Shown piece by piece: positions 13,853 to 22,874 of a DNA stretch of 64,000 bases. Positions within the stretch are counted from its first letter, which is position 1. The number at the start of each line of letters is the position of its first letter. The notes beneath the pieces are model-generated. The model was not told the origin of the DNA, did no database searches, and worked only from the letters and a program-made list of their open reading frames with translations. Location: the NCBI RefSeq assembly GCF_023242475.1, contig NZ_JALJFG010000017.1:1-64000 (forward strand), written 5' to 3'. Origin of the DNA: Pseudomonas sp. MWU15-20650 (GTDB taxonomy: Bacteria; Pseudomonadota; Gammaproteobacteria; Pseudomonadales; Pseudomonadaceae). The position numbers and the translations under genes are program-made.

Positions 13853-16291
13853 ATGCCTGATCCTGTTGCTGCCAGCTTGCGTCTAGCGCCCGAAGCGCTG
13901 ACTCGCCCTTTCTCCGCTGAACAGTTCAGCTTCTCGACCACCAATGATTTGGAGCCCTTTCGCGGTGTGCTTGGCCAGGAACGTGCGGTTGAAGCATTGC
14001 AGTTCGGCGTGGCCATGCCACGTCCCGGTTACAACGTGTTTGTCATGGGCGAGCCCGGTACCGGGCGTTTCTCGTTCGTCAAACGTTACCTGAAAGCCGA
14101 AGGCAAGCGCCTGCAGACCCCGGCGGACTGGGTCTATGTGAATAATTTCGATGAGCCTCGCGAACCGCGCGCGCTGGAATTGCCAGGGGGCGCCGCGGCG
14201 GCGTTCATCGCCGATATCAACGGGTTGGTCGACAACCTGGTGGCGACCTTCCCGGCCGTCTTCGAGCACCCGACGTATCAACAGCGCAAAAGCGCCATCG
14301 ACCGTGCCTTCAACCAGCGCTACGACAAGGCGTTGGACGTGATCGAGCGCTTGGCCCTGGAAAAAGACGTGGCGCTGTACCGTGACAGCTCCAACATTGC
14401 GTTTACCCCGATGCTCGACGGCAAGGCGCTGGACGAAGCGGAGTTCTCGCAACTGCCGGAAGTTGATCGCGAGCGCTTCCACACCGATATTTCCGAACTG
14501 GAAGAGCGCCTCAACGAAGAACTGGCCAGCCTGCCGCAGTGGAAGCGTGAGTCGAACAACCAGTTGCGCCAGTTCAACGAAGAAACCATCACCCTTGCTC
14601 TGCAGCCTTTGTTGGCGCCACTGTCGGAAAAGTATGCGGAAAATGCGGCAGTCTGCGGCTACCTGCAGGCCATGCAGGTGTACCTGCTGAAAACCGTGGT
14701 TGAGCAACTGGTGGACGACGCCAAGACCGACGCCCAGGCGCGCAAGCTGCTTGAAGAGCAATACTGCCCGAGCCTGGTGGTGGGCCATCCGGTCAACGGC
14801 GGCGCGCCGGTGGTGTTTGAGCCGCACCCGACCTACGACAACCTGTTTGGCCGTATCGAATACAGCACCGACCAGGGCGCGCTCTACACCACGTATCGCC
14901 AGTTGCGCCCGGGCGCCTTGCACCGTGCCAACGGCGGTTTCCTGATTCTCGAAGCCGAAAAAATGCTCAGCGAGCCGTTTGTGTGGGACGCCCTCAAGCG
15001 TTCCTTGCAGTCGCGCAAGCTGAAGATGGAGTCGCCGCTGGGCGAACTGGGGCGCCTGGCCACCGTGACCCTCAACCCGCAAATGATCCCCTTGCAGGTC
15101 AAGGTGATCATCATCGGCTCCCGTCAGTTGTACTACGCGTTGCAAGACGCTGATCCGGACTTCCAGGAAATGTTCCGGGTGCTGGTGGATTTCGACGAAG
15201 ACATCCCGATGGTCGACGAAAGCCTGGAGCAGTTCGCCCAGTTGCTCAAAACCCGCACCTCGGAAGAGGGCATGGCGCCGCTGACGTCGGACGCGGTGGC
15301 ACGCCTGGCGACTTACAGTGCGCGGCTGGCGGAGCATCAGGGGCGTTTGTCGGCGCGGATTGGCGACTTGTTCCAGTTGGTCAGCGAGGCGGATTTCATT
15401 CGCCACCTGGCGGGCGATGAAATGACCGATGCCGGGCATATCGAGCGTGCGCTGAAGGCCAAGGCCACGCGCACCGGGCGCGTGTCGGCGCGGATCCTCG
15501 ACGACATGCTCGCCGGGGTGATCCTGATCGACACCGCTGGCGCTGCCGTGGGCAAGTGCAACGGGCTGACGGTGCTGGAGGTAGGCGACTCGGCGTTTGG
15601 TGTACCGGCGCGGATTTCCGCCACGGTGTACCCGGGCGGCAGCGGCATTGTCGACATCGAGCGTGAAGTTAACCTCGGCCAACCGATTCACTCCAAGGGG
15701 GTGATGATCCTCACCGGTTACCTGGGGAGTCGTTATGCCCAGGAATTCCCGCTGGCGATCTCGGCCAGTATTGCGCTGGAGCAGTCCTACGGTTATGTGG
15801 ACGGCGACAGTGCATCCTTGGGCGAAGCGTGCACTTTGATTTCGGCCTTGTCGAAGACACCGCTCAAGCAGTGCTTTGCCATCACCGGCTCGATCAACCA
15901 GTTTGGTGAAGTGCAGGCGGTGGGCGGGGTCAACGAGAAGATCGAAGGCTTCTTCCGCCTGTGCGAAGCGCGCGGTTTGACGGGTGAGCAGGGGGCGATC
16001 ATTCCTCAGGCTAACGTTGCCACGCTAATGCTCGATGAGAAGGTGCTGCAGGCCGTGCGCGCCGGGCAATTCCATATCTACGCGGTGCGCCAGGCGGATG
16101 AGGCACTGAGCCTGTTGGTCGGTGAGCCGGCGGGTGAGCCGGACGCGGAGGGGCAATTCCCGGAAGGCACCGTCAATGCCCGTGTGGTCGAGCGTTTGCG
16201 CGCGATTGCCGAGATGGTCAGCGAGGAAGACTTGAAGGAGGCGGAGAAGGAGTTGGCGCAGCAGGCGTTGGCCGAAGCGAAGCCGAGCTGA
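13853..16291 (+). CDS. Lon-family (LonH/YcbZ-type) protease
   Basis: This 812-aa protein ends in an S16 Lon protease domain with an intact Ser-Lys dyad: Ser653 in VDGDSASLG and Lys696 in GGVNEKIEGF. The N-terminal half is a degenerate AAA domain. The Walker A-like GEPGTGRFS has Arg72 where ATPases need Lys, and the Walker B position reads ANGGFLILEAEKM without the usual acidic pair. This matches the YcbZ/LonH group, whose ATP dependence is doubtful. A helical insert (about residues 180-290) separates the two parts. It is cytoplasmic, with the start at ATG 13853 after AAGGAAG. Confidence 0.88.
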   Translation: MPDPVAASLRLAPEALTRPFSAEQFSFSTTNDLEPFRGVLGQERAVEALQFGVAMPRPGYNVFVMGEPGTGRFSFVKRYLKAEGKRLQTPADWVYVNNFDEPREPRALELPGGAAAAFIADINGLVDNLVATFPAVFEHPTYQQRKSAIDRAFNQRYDKALDVIERLALEKDVALYRDSSNIAFTPMLDGKALDEAEFSQLPEVDRERFHTDISELEERLNEELASLPQWKRESNNQLRQFNEETITLALQPLLAPLSEKYAENAAVCGYLQAMQVYLLKTVVEQLVDDAKTDAQARKLLEEQYCPSLVVGHPVNGGAPVVFEPHPTYDNLFGRIEYSTDQGALYTTYRQLRPGALHRANGGFLILEAEKMLSEPFVWDALKRSLQSRKLKMESPLGELGRLATVTLNPQMIPLQVKVIIIGSRQLYYALQDADPDFQEMFRVLVDFDEDIPMVDESLEQFAQLLKTRTSEEGMAPLTSDAVARLATYSARLAEHQGRLSARIGDLFQLVSEADFIRHLAGDEMTDAGHIERALKAKATRTGRVSARILDDMLAGVILIDTAGAAVGKCNGLTVLEVGDSAFGVPARISATVYPGGSGIVDIEREVNLGQPIHSKGVMILTGYLGSRYAQEFPLAISASIALEQSYGYVDGDSASLGEACTLISALSKTPLKQCFAITGSINQFGEVQAVGGVNEKIEGFFRLCEARGLTGEQGAIIPQANVATLMLDEKVLQAVRAGQFHIYAVRQADEALSLLVGEPAGEPDAEGQFPEGTVNARVVERLRAIAEMVSEEDLKEAEKELAQQALAEAKPS

Positions 16292-16325
16292 TGGGTTAAC
16301 CTGCCACAAAATTGACTCCTACCCC

Positions 16326-16349
16326 AGGGACCAACGCCCGTTGGTCCCT
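16326..16349. repeat. Perfect 11-bp inverted repeat downstream of the Lon-like gene
   Basis: AGGGACCAACG and its exact complement are separated by 2 bp. There is no T-run, so it is either a REP-like hairpin or a weak terminator for the protease gene. Confidence 0.5.
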
Positions 16350-16473
16350 ACAACCTTGGTTTGTCGCGTTTTTCTTCTATTCTCAGCTCTAGGGATATCC
16401 ACAGGAGTCGCAGGATAGAGACAGCCTCGCCGTATGTTTGAGGCTGAATACCGATCTACCGAGGGGCGCCGCC

Positions 16474-16803
16474 ATGTCGCGCAACCTTAGCCTCACCCGC
16501 CAATGCCTGGGCCTGGTCACCCGTATCGAATGCTCCATTCGCCCTCTTGCGGGGGATAACGGGATGTGGACGTTGTTGTTTGCCGCCGGAATGACGGGCG
16601 AACAGCCTTCCACCATCAAGTCCCAGGGCCCGTTCCATGGGCCCTTCGTGGCAGAAACCATTCTGGAGTCGATTGTGCAAAGCCTGACGTTGCACGGCTA
16701 CGAGCTGGCAGACGACCCGCAGATCTGGTGCCTGCACCTGCAGGCCCATCTGCGACAGCTCAATGGCGGGCGGGTGCAGCCGGTCAGTGATACCCATCAC
16801 TGA
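16474..16803 (+). CDS. Conserved hypothetical protein
   Basis: This 109-aa protein has no signal peptide or membrane segment. It begins MSRNLSLTRQCLGLVTRIECSIRPLAG, and its middle region reads GPFHGPFVAETILESIVQSLTLHGYELADDPQIWCLHLQAHLRQLN. I chose ATG 16474, preceded by GAGG, over an in-frame ATG at 16438. The position directly after the Lon-like protease gene resembles a small conserved Pseudomonas gene beside that protease, but no function can be assigned. Confidence 0.65.
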   Translation: MSRNLSLTRQCLGLVTRIECSIRPLAGDNGMWTLLFAAGMTGEQPSTIKSQGPFHGPFVAETILESIVQSLTLHGYELADDPQIWCLHLQAHLRQLNGGRVQPVSDTHH

Positions 16804-16904
16804 GCGGATTGCTCCCATGCCTTAATGCCAGTCAGTTAAGACGGGACACTATTACTGTGGCCAAAAGCTGTCTTTGCGGAGTATCGGGTACACCGCATTC
16901 TTTG

Positions 16905-16966
16905 GGGGCGCTACGCGCCCCAACGCGGGACAAGCCCGCTCGCCACAACAAGCCCGCTCGCCACAG
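16905..16966. repeat. REP-type repeats in the 16.8-17.0 kb gap
   Basis: A GGGGCGCTACGCGCCCC hairpin is followed by two direct copies of AAGCCCGCTCGCCACA. The core is the reverse complement of the element at 10.6 kb. Nothing else is seen in the 225-bp gap. Confidence 0.7.
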
Positions 16967-17028
16967 GTTAGCGGTTGCTCGGTCTAGCGCTTAACTGACG
17001 GGTATTGGCCCATGCCCCACGGTAGGGG

Positions 17029-18855
17029 TTATTTGCTCTCGGGCTTATCCAGTTTGACCTCAAAACCGTATTGCACGATATCGAGGTTGGTGCGCTGGTA
17101 GCTTTCCAGGGTGGTCGGCTGGCCATAGAAATAATGCACGTCAAATAGCGCCGTGCCGTATTCCTGCGCGCGGTGGCTGACGCCGAGGATTTCCTTGAGG
17201 TAGTTGCCGCTGGCGTCCTTGGCATAGAAGCGCCAGCTGTCGGCGGGGAAGTCTTTTTGATCGACGACCAGTGCGTTGTCCTTGAGCGACAGGCCCTTGG
17301 GCAGCTTGGTCACGTCAATGGTGTTTTTCTCGATGGTGGCCAGAAACAGCGGCACCGAGCCCACCACAAAGGCGGGGTTCTCCGGGAACAGGTTGAGGTC
17401 GTAGGTGAGCGTGCCGCTGCCGGCATTGAGCTCGAAAGCCTCGGCCGGCAGCTCGATGGGCTCGCCGCGCTCGCCCTTGTCGTCCGCCGTGAAGAAAGTA
17501 ATGGGCGCGTCGCTATTGTTGCGATCGGCGCCGGCCAGGTCGTCATTGAACGTGAACGGGTGGTCAAACACGATCTTCGCGGCGCTGGCATCTTCGCTCG
17601 ACTGGCTGATCGTCACGCTTTTTTTCAGCTGCTCCTCCGTCATCGATGCGTCTTTTAGCCAACTGGCGGCGCTGTCGTCATACACGGTCACCGGCATCGG
17701 CAAGGCTTGCACGGTCTTCTGCAGGCTGTTCTTGTCGAAGCGCAGAACCGGCAGGTCGAGGTCCTTGCGGGTGAGGGTGGCCTTGGAAAAATCCAGTACA
17801 TCGACCTGTAGGTTATCGATCAGACCATTGAAATAGACTTTGGCGTAATGGCTGCTTTGCTTGCGTTCGAAAGCGTTTTGCTCGTCTGTCAGTTGCTTTT
17901 CAAAGGCGTCCGACCACGCTTTCTGTTTCTGCATCTGGGCCAGTTGTTTCTCGTAAAACGCCACTTGCGCGGCATTTTCGTTGATCGAACCTGACCGGGT
18001 GAGAAATTGCCCGGTGCTATCGCGAGCCTGCACCAGCAAAGGGTTGGGCGACTCGTCGCCGACTTCCGGCGCCAGCGGCTCGCTATTGGTCAGCTCGATC
18101 TCGGCGTAGTTTTTCTCAAGCAGCAACAGGTTGAGGGTGATATTGCCTTCGGTGCGTTTGTGCCCCACGTCTTTTTTCGACAAGTCGAACGTCAGCACTT
18201 TGCCAGGCGCGACCACTTCTACGGTGCCCTTGAGGCTGATGGGTTGTGGCTGGCTCTTATTGTCGGTTTCGATACCCTCGATGAACGGGTAAGTCACCGT
18301 CAGGTCATCGGGGTTGGTCAGGTTGGAGCTGCTGGGGCTGAGTTGGATGCCAGGATCGGTTTCCGACCATTCCGGCTGGAAGGGGATGACTTTGTTGTTG
18401 CTCAAGGTTACCGACTGCCACTCCAGGCCGTGGGGGAACGGGAATTGGTCCGGGCTGTTGAAACTGAAGGGGAAGACGGGCTGTAAATCTGTCAGATAAT
18501 CCGAGTGGGAGGCTTTGCGCAGGACGAACAGGCCACTGATGTAGGTGTCCACCAGGGCTTGGGGCGTGGGGTAATGCTTGAGCACGGCCAGGGTGTCTTC
18601 GCCGTATTCTGCTTCGATGGGCTTGGTGGCGAGCTTGACGCGCGCGCGTTCCAGTAACAGCAGCGAGCCGCCAAGGTCGGCGACGGCATCGCGTAGCTTG
18701 GGGTCCTGGATGCTGTCCAGGGACGCTTCGAACTGTGTGGTTTTCTCTTCGAGGGTGAGCTGCTTCTTCTGCTCTTCTTTGGGGGAGCAGCCGCTGGCCA
18801 TCAGCAACGCCGCGCACAGGCCAAGAGTGGCCAAAGGGGATCGCACATCCATCAT
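17029..18855 (-). CDS. Large predicted lipoprotein of unknown function
   Basis: This 608-aa protein has a lipoprotein signal (LATLGLCAALLMASGC). A charged coiled-coil-like segment follows (KEEQKKQLTLEEKTTQFEASLDSI), and then a long region rich in beta-strand and loop sequence. I chose the ATG at 18855 because AGGAAG lies 8 nt upstream; an ATG pair at 18876-18879 lacks a good ribosome-binding site and would lengthen the signal unnaturally. A second coiled coil (AAQVAFYEKQLAQMQKQKAWSDAFEKQL) lies near the middle. I do not recognise a named domain. Confidence 0.8.
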   Translation of the reverse strand: MMDVRSPLATLGLCAALLMASGCSPKEEQKKQLTLEEKTTQFEASLDSIQDPKLRDAVADLGGSLLLLERARVKLATKPIEAEYGEDTLAVLKHYPTPQALVDTYISGLFVLRKASHSDYLTDLQPVFPFSFNSPDQFPFPHGLEWQSVTLSNNKVIPFQPEWSETDPGIQLSPSSSNLTNPDDLTVTYPFIEGIETDNKSQPQPISLKGTVEVVAPGKVLTFDLSKKDVGHKRTEGNITLNLLLLEKNYAEIELTNSEPLAPEVGDESPNPLLVQARDSTGQFLTRSGSINENAAQVAFYEKQLAQMQKQKAWSDAFEKQLTDEQNAFERKQSSHYAKVYFNGLIDNLQVDVLDFSKATLTRKDLDLPVLRFDKNSLQKTVQALPMPVTVYDDSAASWLKDASMTEEQLKKSVTISQSSEDASAAKIVFDHPFTFNDDLAGADRNNSDAPITFFTADDKGERGEPIELPAEAFELNAGSGTLTYDLNLFPENPAFVVGSVPLFLATIEKNTIDVTKLPKGLSLKDNALVVDQKDFPADSWRFYAKDASGNYLKEILGVSHRAQEYGTALFDVHYFYGQPTTLESYQRTNLDIVQYGFEVKLDKPESK

Positions 18856-19017
18856 TTGAGTCTTCCTGTCCGACATCATCGAGCCGAGTTAATGGTCTCG
18901 ACACTAGCAGAAAAACTCTCTTACAGATGCCACCTGGGTCAGTTTTCTCGCGGTTACAGGTGCCTGTTATCGGCTGATATACTCGCGGCCATTTTTAACC
19001 ACGCTGTGTGAGATTCA

Positions 19018-19506
19018 ATGGAACGTTTTATCGAAAATGCTATGTACGCCTCGCGCTGGCTGCTGGCGCCTATCTATTTCGGCTTGTCCCTGGGGTTGCT
19101 GGCGCTGGCGCTGAAATTCTTCCAGGAAGTGATTCACCTGCTGCCAAGCGTGTTCTCGATGGCCGAGTCCGAGCTGATCCTGGTGCTGCTGTCGTTGATC
19201 GACATGGCGCTGGTCGGCGGCTTGCTGGTGATGGTGATGATTTCCGGCTACGAGAACTTCGTCTCGCAGCTGGACATCGATGAAAGCAAGGAAAAGCTCA
19301 ACTGGCTGGGCACCATGGACTCTTCCTCGCTGAAGATGAAAGTGGCGGCCTCCATCGTGGCGATTTCCTCCATCCACTTGTTGCGCATCTTCATGGACGC
19401 CAAGAACGTCGATCCGCAGCACTTGATGTGGTACGTCATCATCCACATGACCTTCGTGATCTCGGCGTTTGCCATGGGCTACCTGGACAAGCTCACCAAG
19501 CACTGA
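19018..19506 (+). CDS. YqhA-family (UPF0114) inner-membrane protein
   Basis: This 162-aa protein has about three or four membrane segments, at roughly 15-38, 57-78, 108-126 and 138-155, and the family signature [33 protein letters not shown]. It resembles the E. coli YqhA/TIGR00645 family, whose function is unknown. The gene converges on the glycosyltransferase gene with a 15-bp gap. Confidence 0.88.
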   Translation: MERFIENAMYASRWLLAPIYFGLSLGLLALALKFFQEVIHLLPSVFSMAESELILVLLSLIDMALVGGLLVMVMISGYENFVSQLDIDESKEKLNWLGTMDSSSLKMKVAASIVAISSIHLLRIFMDAKNVDPQHLMWYVIIHMTFVISAFAMGYLDKLTKH

Positions 19507-19521
19507 TGCCCCGCACCGGCC

Positions 19522-20961
19522 TTACTGCTCGGCGAAGTAGTAAGGCTGGCGACCGATCGCCATCTCCTTGATCACCGTGACCTTCTCATTCAACCGGTCG
19601 GTGTGATCCATCAGCGCAACGTTGCCGGGTTTGGCGGTCAGGAATGCGCGCAGCTCGGGCTCGGTTTGCAGGATGGGCACGTAGGCTTGCATGTAAAACA
19701 CCCCGGCGCCGGCAATGCGTTCGTTGGGCTGGAACATCGCCACTTCTCGACCTTCTGCTTGCAGGGCCTGGAGCTGACTGATCACCGGTACGAAGGACTC
19801 CCGAGCGTCGGCTTTGGGGGCGAACCAGAATGCAGCGCTCATGTAGCAGGCAATCAGCACCGTGAACACGCCGGCGATCACGCTGCGGCGGTGCTGGTAC
19901 AGGCCGGGCTTGCGGTCTTTCAACCATTCCAGCAGCACACGTGCATATTCCGCCGCGAGCACGGCGGCGGCCGGGGTGAGGGCCATCAAGTACACGGTGC
20001 GCTTGCTGGAGGCCAGGGTCAGTAGGGTGAACTGCGCCACCAGCCACACGCTGAAGAACAAGTGGTAACGGTTACGCACCAGGCTTTTACGGAAGTGCCA
20101 CAGGCCCAGGTACACCAGGATGTTCCAGGGCAGGAAGGCTTCGGGCAGCTTCGCGATGTAATAGTAGAAGGGCTCGTAATGCCCGGCCTCGACAAACGAG
20201 CCGCTGAAGCGCCCGACGCTGTTGGTCCACAACACCTCGCCCACGGCCTGCATCCCGCCGCGTTGGTACAGAAAACCCAGCCAGATCAGCAGCGGCACCA
20301 ATGCCAGCAGCGTGAACAACGCCGGCTTGAACCAATCGCCGATACGCAGGCGCTTATCCATGACGCTGGTGCTGGCCAAGTAAACAAAGATCACGATACC
20401 CGGCATGGCCAGGCCCAGCACGCCTTTGCTCAAGGTCGCGATGACCATCCCCGCAGTAAACAACGCCCAGCCCCACGCGCTTGAGCCTTGGCGCTCGGAC
20501 GCGGGTCGCATCGCCTGGTAGAACCCCAGCAAAGCCGCGGTAATGCCCAGGCTGAGCAGCGAATCCTCGCCCACACCTCGCACATTGCCCCAGTAGCTGG
20601 CCATAGTCGCCAGGATCAACGCCGCACAGAACGCCAGCGTCTTGGGCCGGCCAAACGTACGCAGCATCCCGTAGAACAACATCACGCTGATCAACCCGGC
20701 AACCGCCGACGCCAGACGCACGGCCCAGGTCGTCGCGCCAAACAGGCGAATCGCCCCGGCATCCAGCCACAGGCTCAGGGGCGGCTTTTCCAGGAAGGGC
20801 TCACGAAACAGACGCGGCACCACCCAGTCATTGTCCAGGTGCATGGCCATGGCAATCCCGGAAACCCGGGCTTCGGTAGAGCCTTGCAGTTCATGGCTGC
20901 CCAAGGCAAAGAAGAACAACAGAGCAGCGAGCAGGAGCAGCAGAGGAACGGGACGCGTCAT
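19522..20961 (-). CDS. ArnT-like glycosyltransferase (GT39/GT83 family)
   Basis: This 479-aa polytopic inner-membrane protein belongs to the PMT/ArnT superfamily, which transfers sugars from lipid carriers on the periplasmic face. The N-terminal loop carries the acidic motif in STEARVSGIAMAMHLDNDWVVPRL and FREPFLEKPPLSLWLDA, typical of ArnT-like enzymes. About ten hydrophobic segments follow. It is shorter than ArnT (about 550 aa) and stands apart from an arn operon, so lipid A aminoarabinose transfer should not be assumed; the acceptor is unknown. Confidence 0.82.
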   Translation of the reverse strand: MTRPVPLLLLLAALLFFFALGSHELQGSTEARVSGIAMAMHLDNDWVVPRLFREPFLEKPPLSLWLDAGAIRLFGATTWAVRLASAVAGLISVMLFYGMLRTFGRPKTLAFCAALILATMASYWGNVRGVGEDSLLSLGITAALLGFYQAMRPASERQGSSAWGWALFTAGMVIATLSKGVLGLAMPGIVIFVYLASTSVMDKRLRIGDWFKPALFTLLALVPLLIWLGFLYQRGGMQAVGEVLWTNSVGRFSGSFVEAGHYEPFYYYIAKLPEAFLPWNILVYLGLWHFRKSLVRNRYHLFFSVWLVAQFTLLTLASSKRTVYLMALTPAAAVLAAEYARVLLEWLKDRKPGLYQHRRSVIAGVFTVLIACYMSAAFWFAPKADARESFVPVISQLQALQAEGREVAMFQPNERIAGAGVFYMQAYVPILQTEPELRAFLTAKPGNVALMDHTDRLNEKVTVIKEMAIGRQPYYFAEQ

Positions 20962-21285
20962 GGAATCTGGCTACCGGAGACAAGAGACCGGTCGGGGGAG
21001 CGGTCAGGGGTAATCAGAGAGTATACGAAGGCGATTCTTAATATTTCGTGAATGACTGTGGGTTTTTTGTGAGGGGAGGGTTGAGGTGGGTTAATGGGGG
21101 GGGATGGCTAGAAACGGTAAAACCCGTAGTGGGTGGGTTTTGTTGATGGCCGGGGGAAGCTGAAAAGCTTTCTCATCTTATTAATTTATATAAAGAATAA
21201 GAATCTTAAAAAATTGAGGCGGAATATTTTGTAAGAAGTTTCCTCATTTTTGGTAGGCTTTTGCCATCGGCCGAGAGGAAATGGA
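20962..21285. other. Gene-free AT-rich gap at the left edge of the accessory region
   Basis: These 324 bp separate the glycosyltransferase from the HNH gene. They hold an AAAACCC...GGGTTTT hairpin at about 21118-21141, a G8 run near 21095, and an AT-rich stretch (21180-21230) well below the composition of the flanking core genes. Promoters for the two divergent genes are expected here, but I cannot place them. This is where composition shifts from core to accessory. Confidence 0.6.
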
Positions 21286-22089
21286 ATGCCCGCAGTCATC
21301 GTTGAAAACGACACATCGCAGTGGCAAGACGAAACCGGTGCTGTCTATCACTTCCCCAAGCGGTACCAAGCCTGGCTTGCTGAAGGAACCGAAGTGATCT
21401 ATTACAAAGGGCGCATCAAGGACAAAACCTTTGCTTCTGTCCGCCTCAGCGCCGATCCGCATTATTTTGGTATGGCACGCATCGGCAAGGTCTACGCAGA
21501 CCGGAGGAGTGATAAGGGGGACCTTTTTGCTTTGATCGAAAACTTCACTCCGTTTGAAGGCGCTATCCCCTCGAAAATTAACGGAGTGTACCTAGAGACG
21601 ATCCCCGCTACTCGAGTGAACAACTATTGGCGTGACGGGGTTCGGTCCATTTCCCAACTGGATTACGATGCAATCCTAAGTCATGCGAAGCTCCTGTCTT
21701 CCCAGGCTGACCAGGTCGCACCAAATTCCGAAGGCGATCCATTGACCTTTGAATCGGCCAATGAAGGCAGCAAATTAAGTTACTTTGGAACCCGCTACGA
21801 GCGCCGGAAAGATCTGAGGGTGAAGGCCATTGCTATCCACGGCCTTGACTGCAAGGCATGTGGCTTTGATTTCGAACAGGCGTACGGCGAGCACGCGAAG
21901 GGGTTCATTCACGTTCACCATATAGTGCCGATTTCGGACTTTGGTGGTGAGAAAGCCGTGAATCCTGAGACTGACCTCGTTACGTTGTGCGCCAACTGTC
22001 ACGCCGTGGTCCATCGCAAGCGGGATATGACGCTGAGCGTTGATGAGCTGAAAGGCATGTTGCGCGGGCGATGGGTAATCGAGCCTTAG
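21286..22089 (+). CDS. HNH endonuclease with an N-terminal putative recognition domain
   Basis: This 267-aa protein ends in a zinc-type HNH nuclease: CKACGFDF, then HVHHIVPISDF, then TDLVTLCANCHAVVHRK, carrying both Cys pairs and the catalytic His. The first 110 residues (ENDTSQWQDETGAVYHFPKRYQ..., YYKGRIKD) form a separate module that looks like a small beta-barrel. In similar restriction-type HNH proteins the N-terminal module reads modified bases, but that role here is inference. ATG 21286 follows GAGAGGAAA. The gene lies outside the element that begins near 22.35 kb, and may belong to an older insertion at the same site. Confidence 0.82.
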   Translation: MPAVIVENDTSQWQDETGAVYHFPKRYQAWLAEGTEVIYYKGRIKDKTFASVRLSADPHYFGMARIGKVYADRRSDKGDLFALIENFTPFEGAIPSKINGVYLETIPATRVNNYWRDGVRSISQLDYDAILSHAKLLSSQADQVAPNSEGDPLTFESANEGSKLSYFGTRYERRKDLRVKAIAIHGLDCKACGFDFEQAYGEHAKGFIHVHHIVPISDFGGEKAVNPETDLVTLCANCHAVVHRKRDMTLSVDELKGMLRGRWVIEP

Positions 22090-22300
22090 TTTTCTACTGT
22101 GTTCAGCCTACGGTTTTTTGTGAGGCTGAACCCTGGGTAGTGACATCCTAACGGCGGGCCCATTAGCCGTTACTTTACCGGGCAAGTTGGCTCTCAAGGT
22201 ATTACGCGGTCTCTTGATCAGTACAGTATAGGTAGCAGCCTTTTATCCCACTGGAAAATGGGACTGGCGGAGGGAGACTGATTTATTTTTCTCCATATTT

Positions 22301-22376
22301 ACTGGACTTCAGTCACAGAAAAAGAGGGCCATAGACGTCTTTTTTCGTTCATTTGGTGGGCCGGGGTAATTTGAAA
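22301..22376. mobile_element. Left attachment-like site: degraded copy of the ssrA 3' end and terminator
   Basis: This stretch aligns in order with 31634-31708. Shared blocks are ACTGGA.TTCAG, CACA.AAAA, GACGTCTTT, TTTGGTGG, GCCGGGG and ATTTGAA. The terminator stem is broken here and the tRNA-like part of ssrA stops after about 20 bp, so it is a remnant, not a gene. Its order and orientation are those of the second boundary of an ssrA-targeted element. Confidence 0.7.
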
Positions 22377-22427
22377 CAGTAGTTTATCCTATTGATTATT
22401 ATCGTTAATATTGGTTTTGTATTTTGA

Positions 22428-22449
22428 TTGGAATACCAATTGGAATACC
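22428..22449. repeat. Paired TTGGAATACC repeats, left end (putative integrase arm sites)
   Basis: Two direct copies of TTGGAATACC start at 22428 and 22440, a 12-bp period. The same pair with the same period lies at 31553-31574, near the other end of the element, with one difference over the whole block. Confidence 0.75.
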
Positions 22450-22594
22450 TCACGAAATAGCATTCCATTGACACCCGCTTGTATTCGATCTGGAAACCTT
22501 GCTTCGCATCCATGATAAGCAGTGATCTTGTTACAGTGGTCGGGGCAACAGGTAGCAATCGATCCTAGTCGGAAGAAGGCGATAGGCAGAAACC

Positions 22595-22760
22595 GGCCCA
22601 GAGTGTGTAAAAACGCTACGCCAAAATTGAAGTGCGCGCGTATACGTTAAATCTGAAATTTATCGACACGTCAGCAGATGTGGATTTTCGTAGAAGCGCG
22701 ATTTGCAGTACATTTTTGAGTACCTGTCGCGCTGAAAAACGTTTTCACACAGTCTCGGCC
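22595..22760. mobile_element. Putative 166-bp MITE with imperfect 23-bp terminal inverted repeats
   Basis: The left end GGCCCAGAGTGTGTAAAAAC and the complement of the right end, GGCCGAGACTGTGTGAAAAC, match at 19 of 23 positions over the full repeat. The interior has no open frame of note. No target duplication is clear. It lies inside the left end of the ssrA-linked element, in the 779-bp gene-free stretch 22090-22868, which otherwise holds the att remnant and arm repeats. Confidence 0.55.
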
Positions 22761-22805
22761 AAAAGCAACCATTTGTTCAGGGCAGTTTTCCCCATTGCGG
22801 ACACT

Positions 22806-22874
22806 GACTAACACTCAGGTTAAGGTGCCGGATTGAGTCCGTCCGAGCGAACGGACTCATACATTTTGTTAGGC
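22806..22874 (-). repeat. attC-like recombination site 3 (end of HEPN cassette)
   Basis: On the minus strand this 69-bp site begins GCCTAAC, containing the stop codon of the HEPN gene, and ends GTTAGTC; the end boxes are complementary at 6 of 7 positions. The centre is a strong hairpin, GAGTCCGT/ACGGACTC, around TCGCTCG. CCTTAACC precedes the last box, as in site 1. Outer complementary boxes around an imperfect hairpin are the attC pattern. Confidence 0.68.

Noticed and set aside
22301..22376. A second functional tmRNA or tRNA gene
   Set aside because: Only about 20 bp of the tRNA-like end is present and the sequence then diverges, so no cloverleaf can form.
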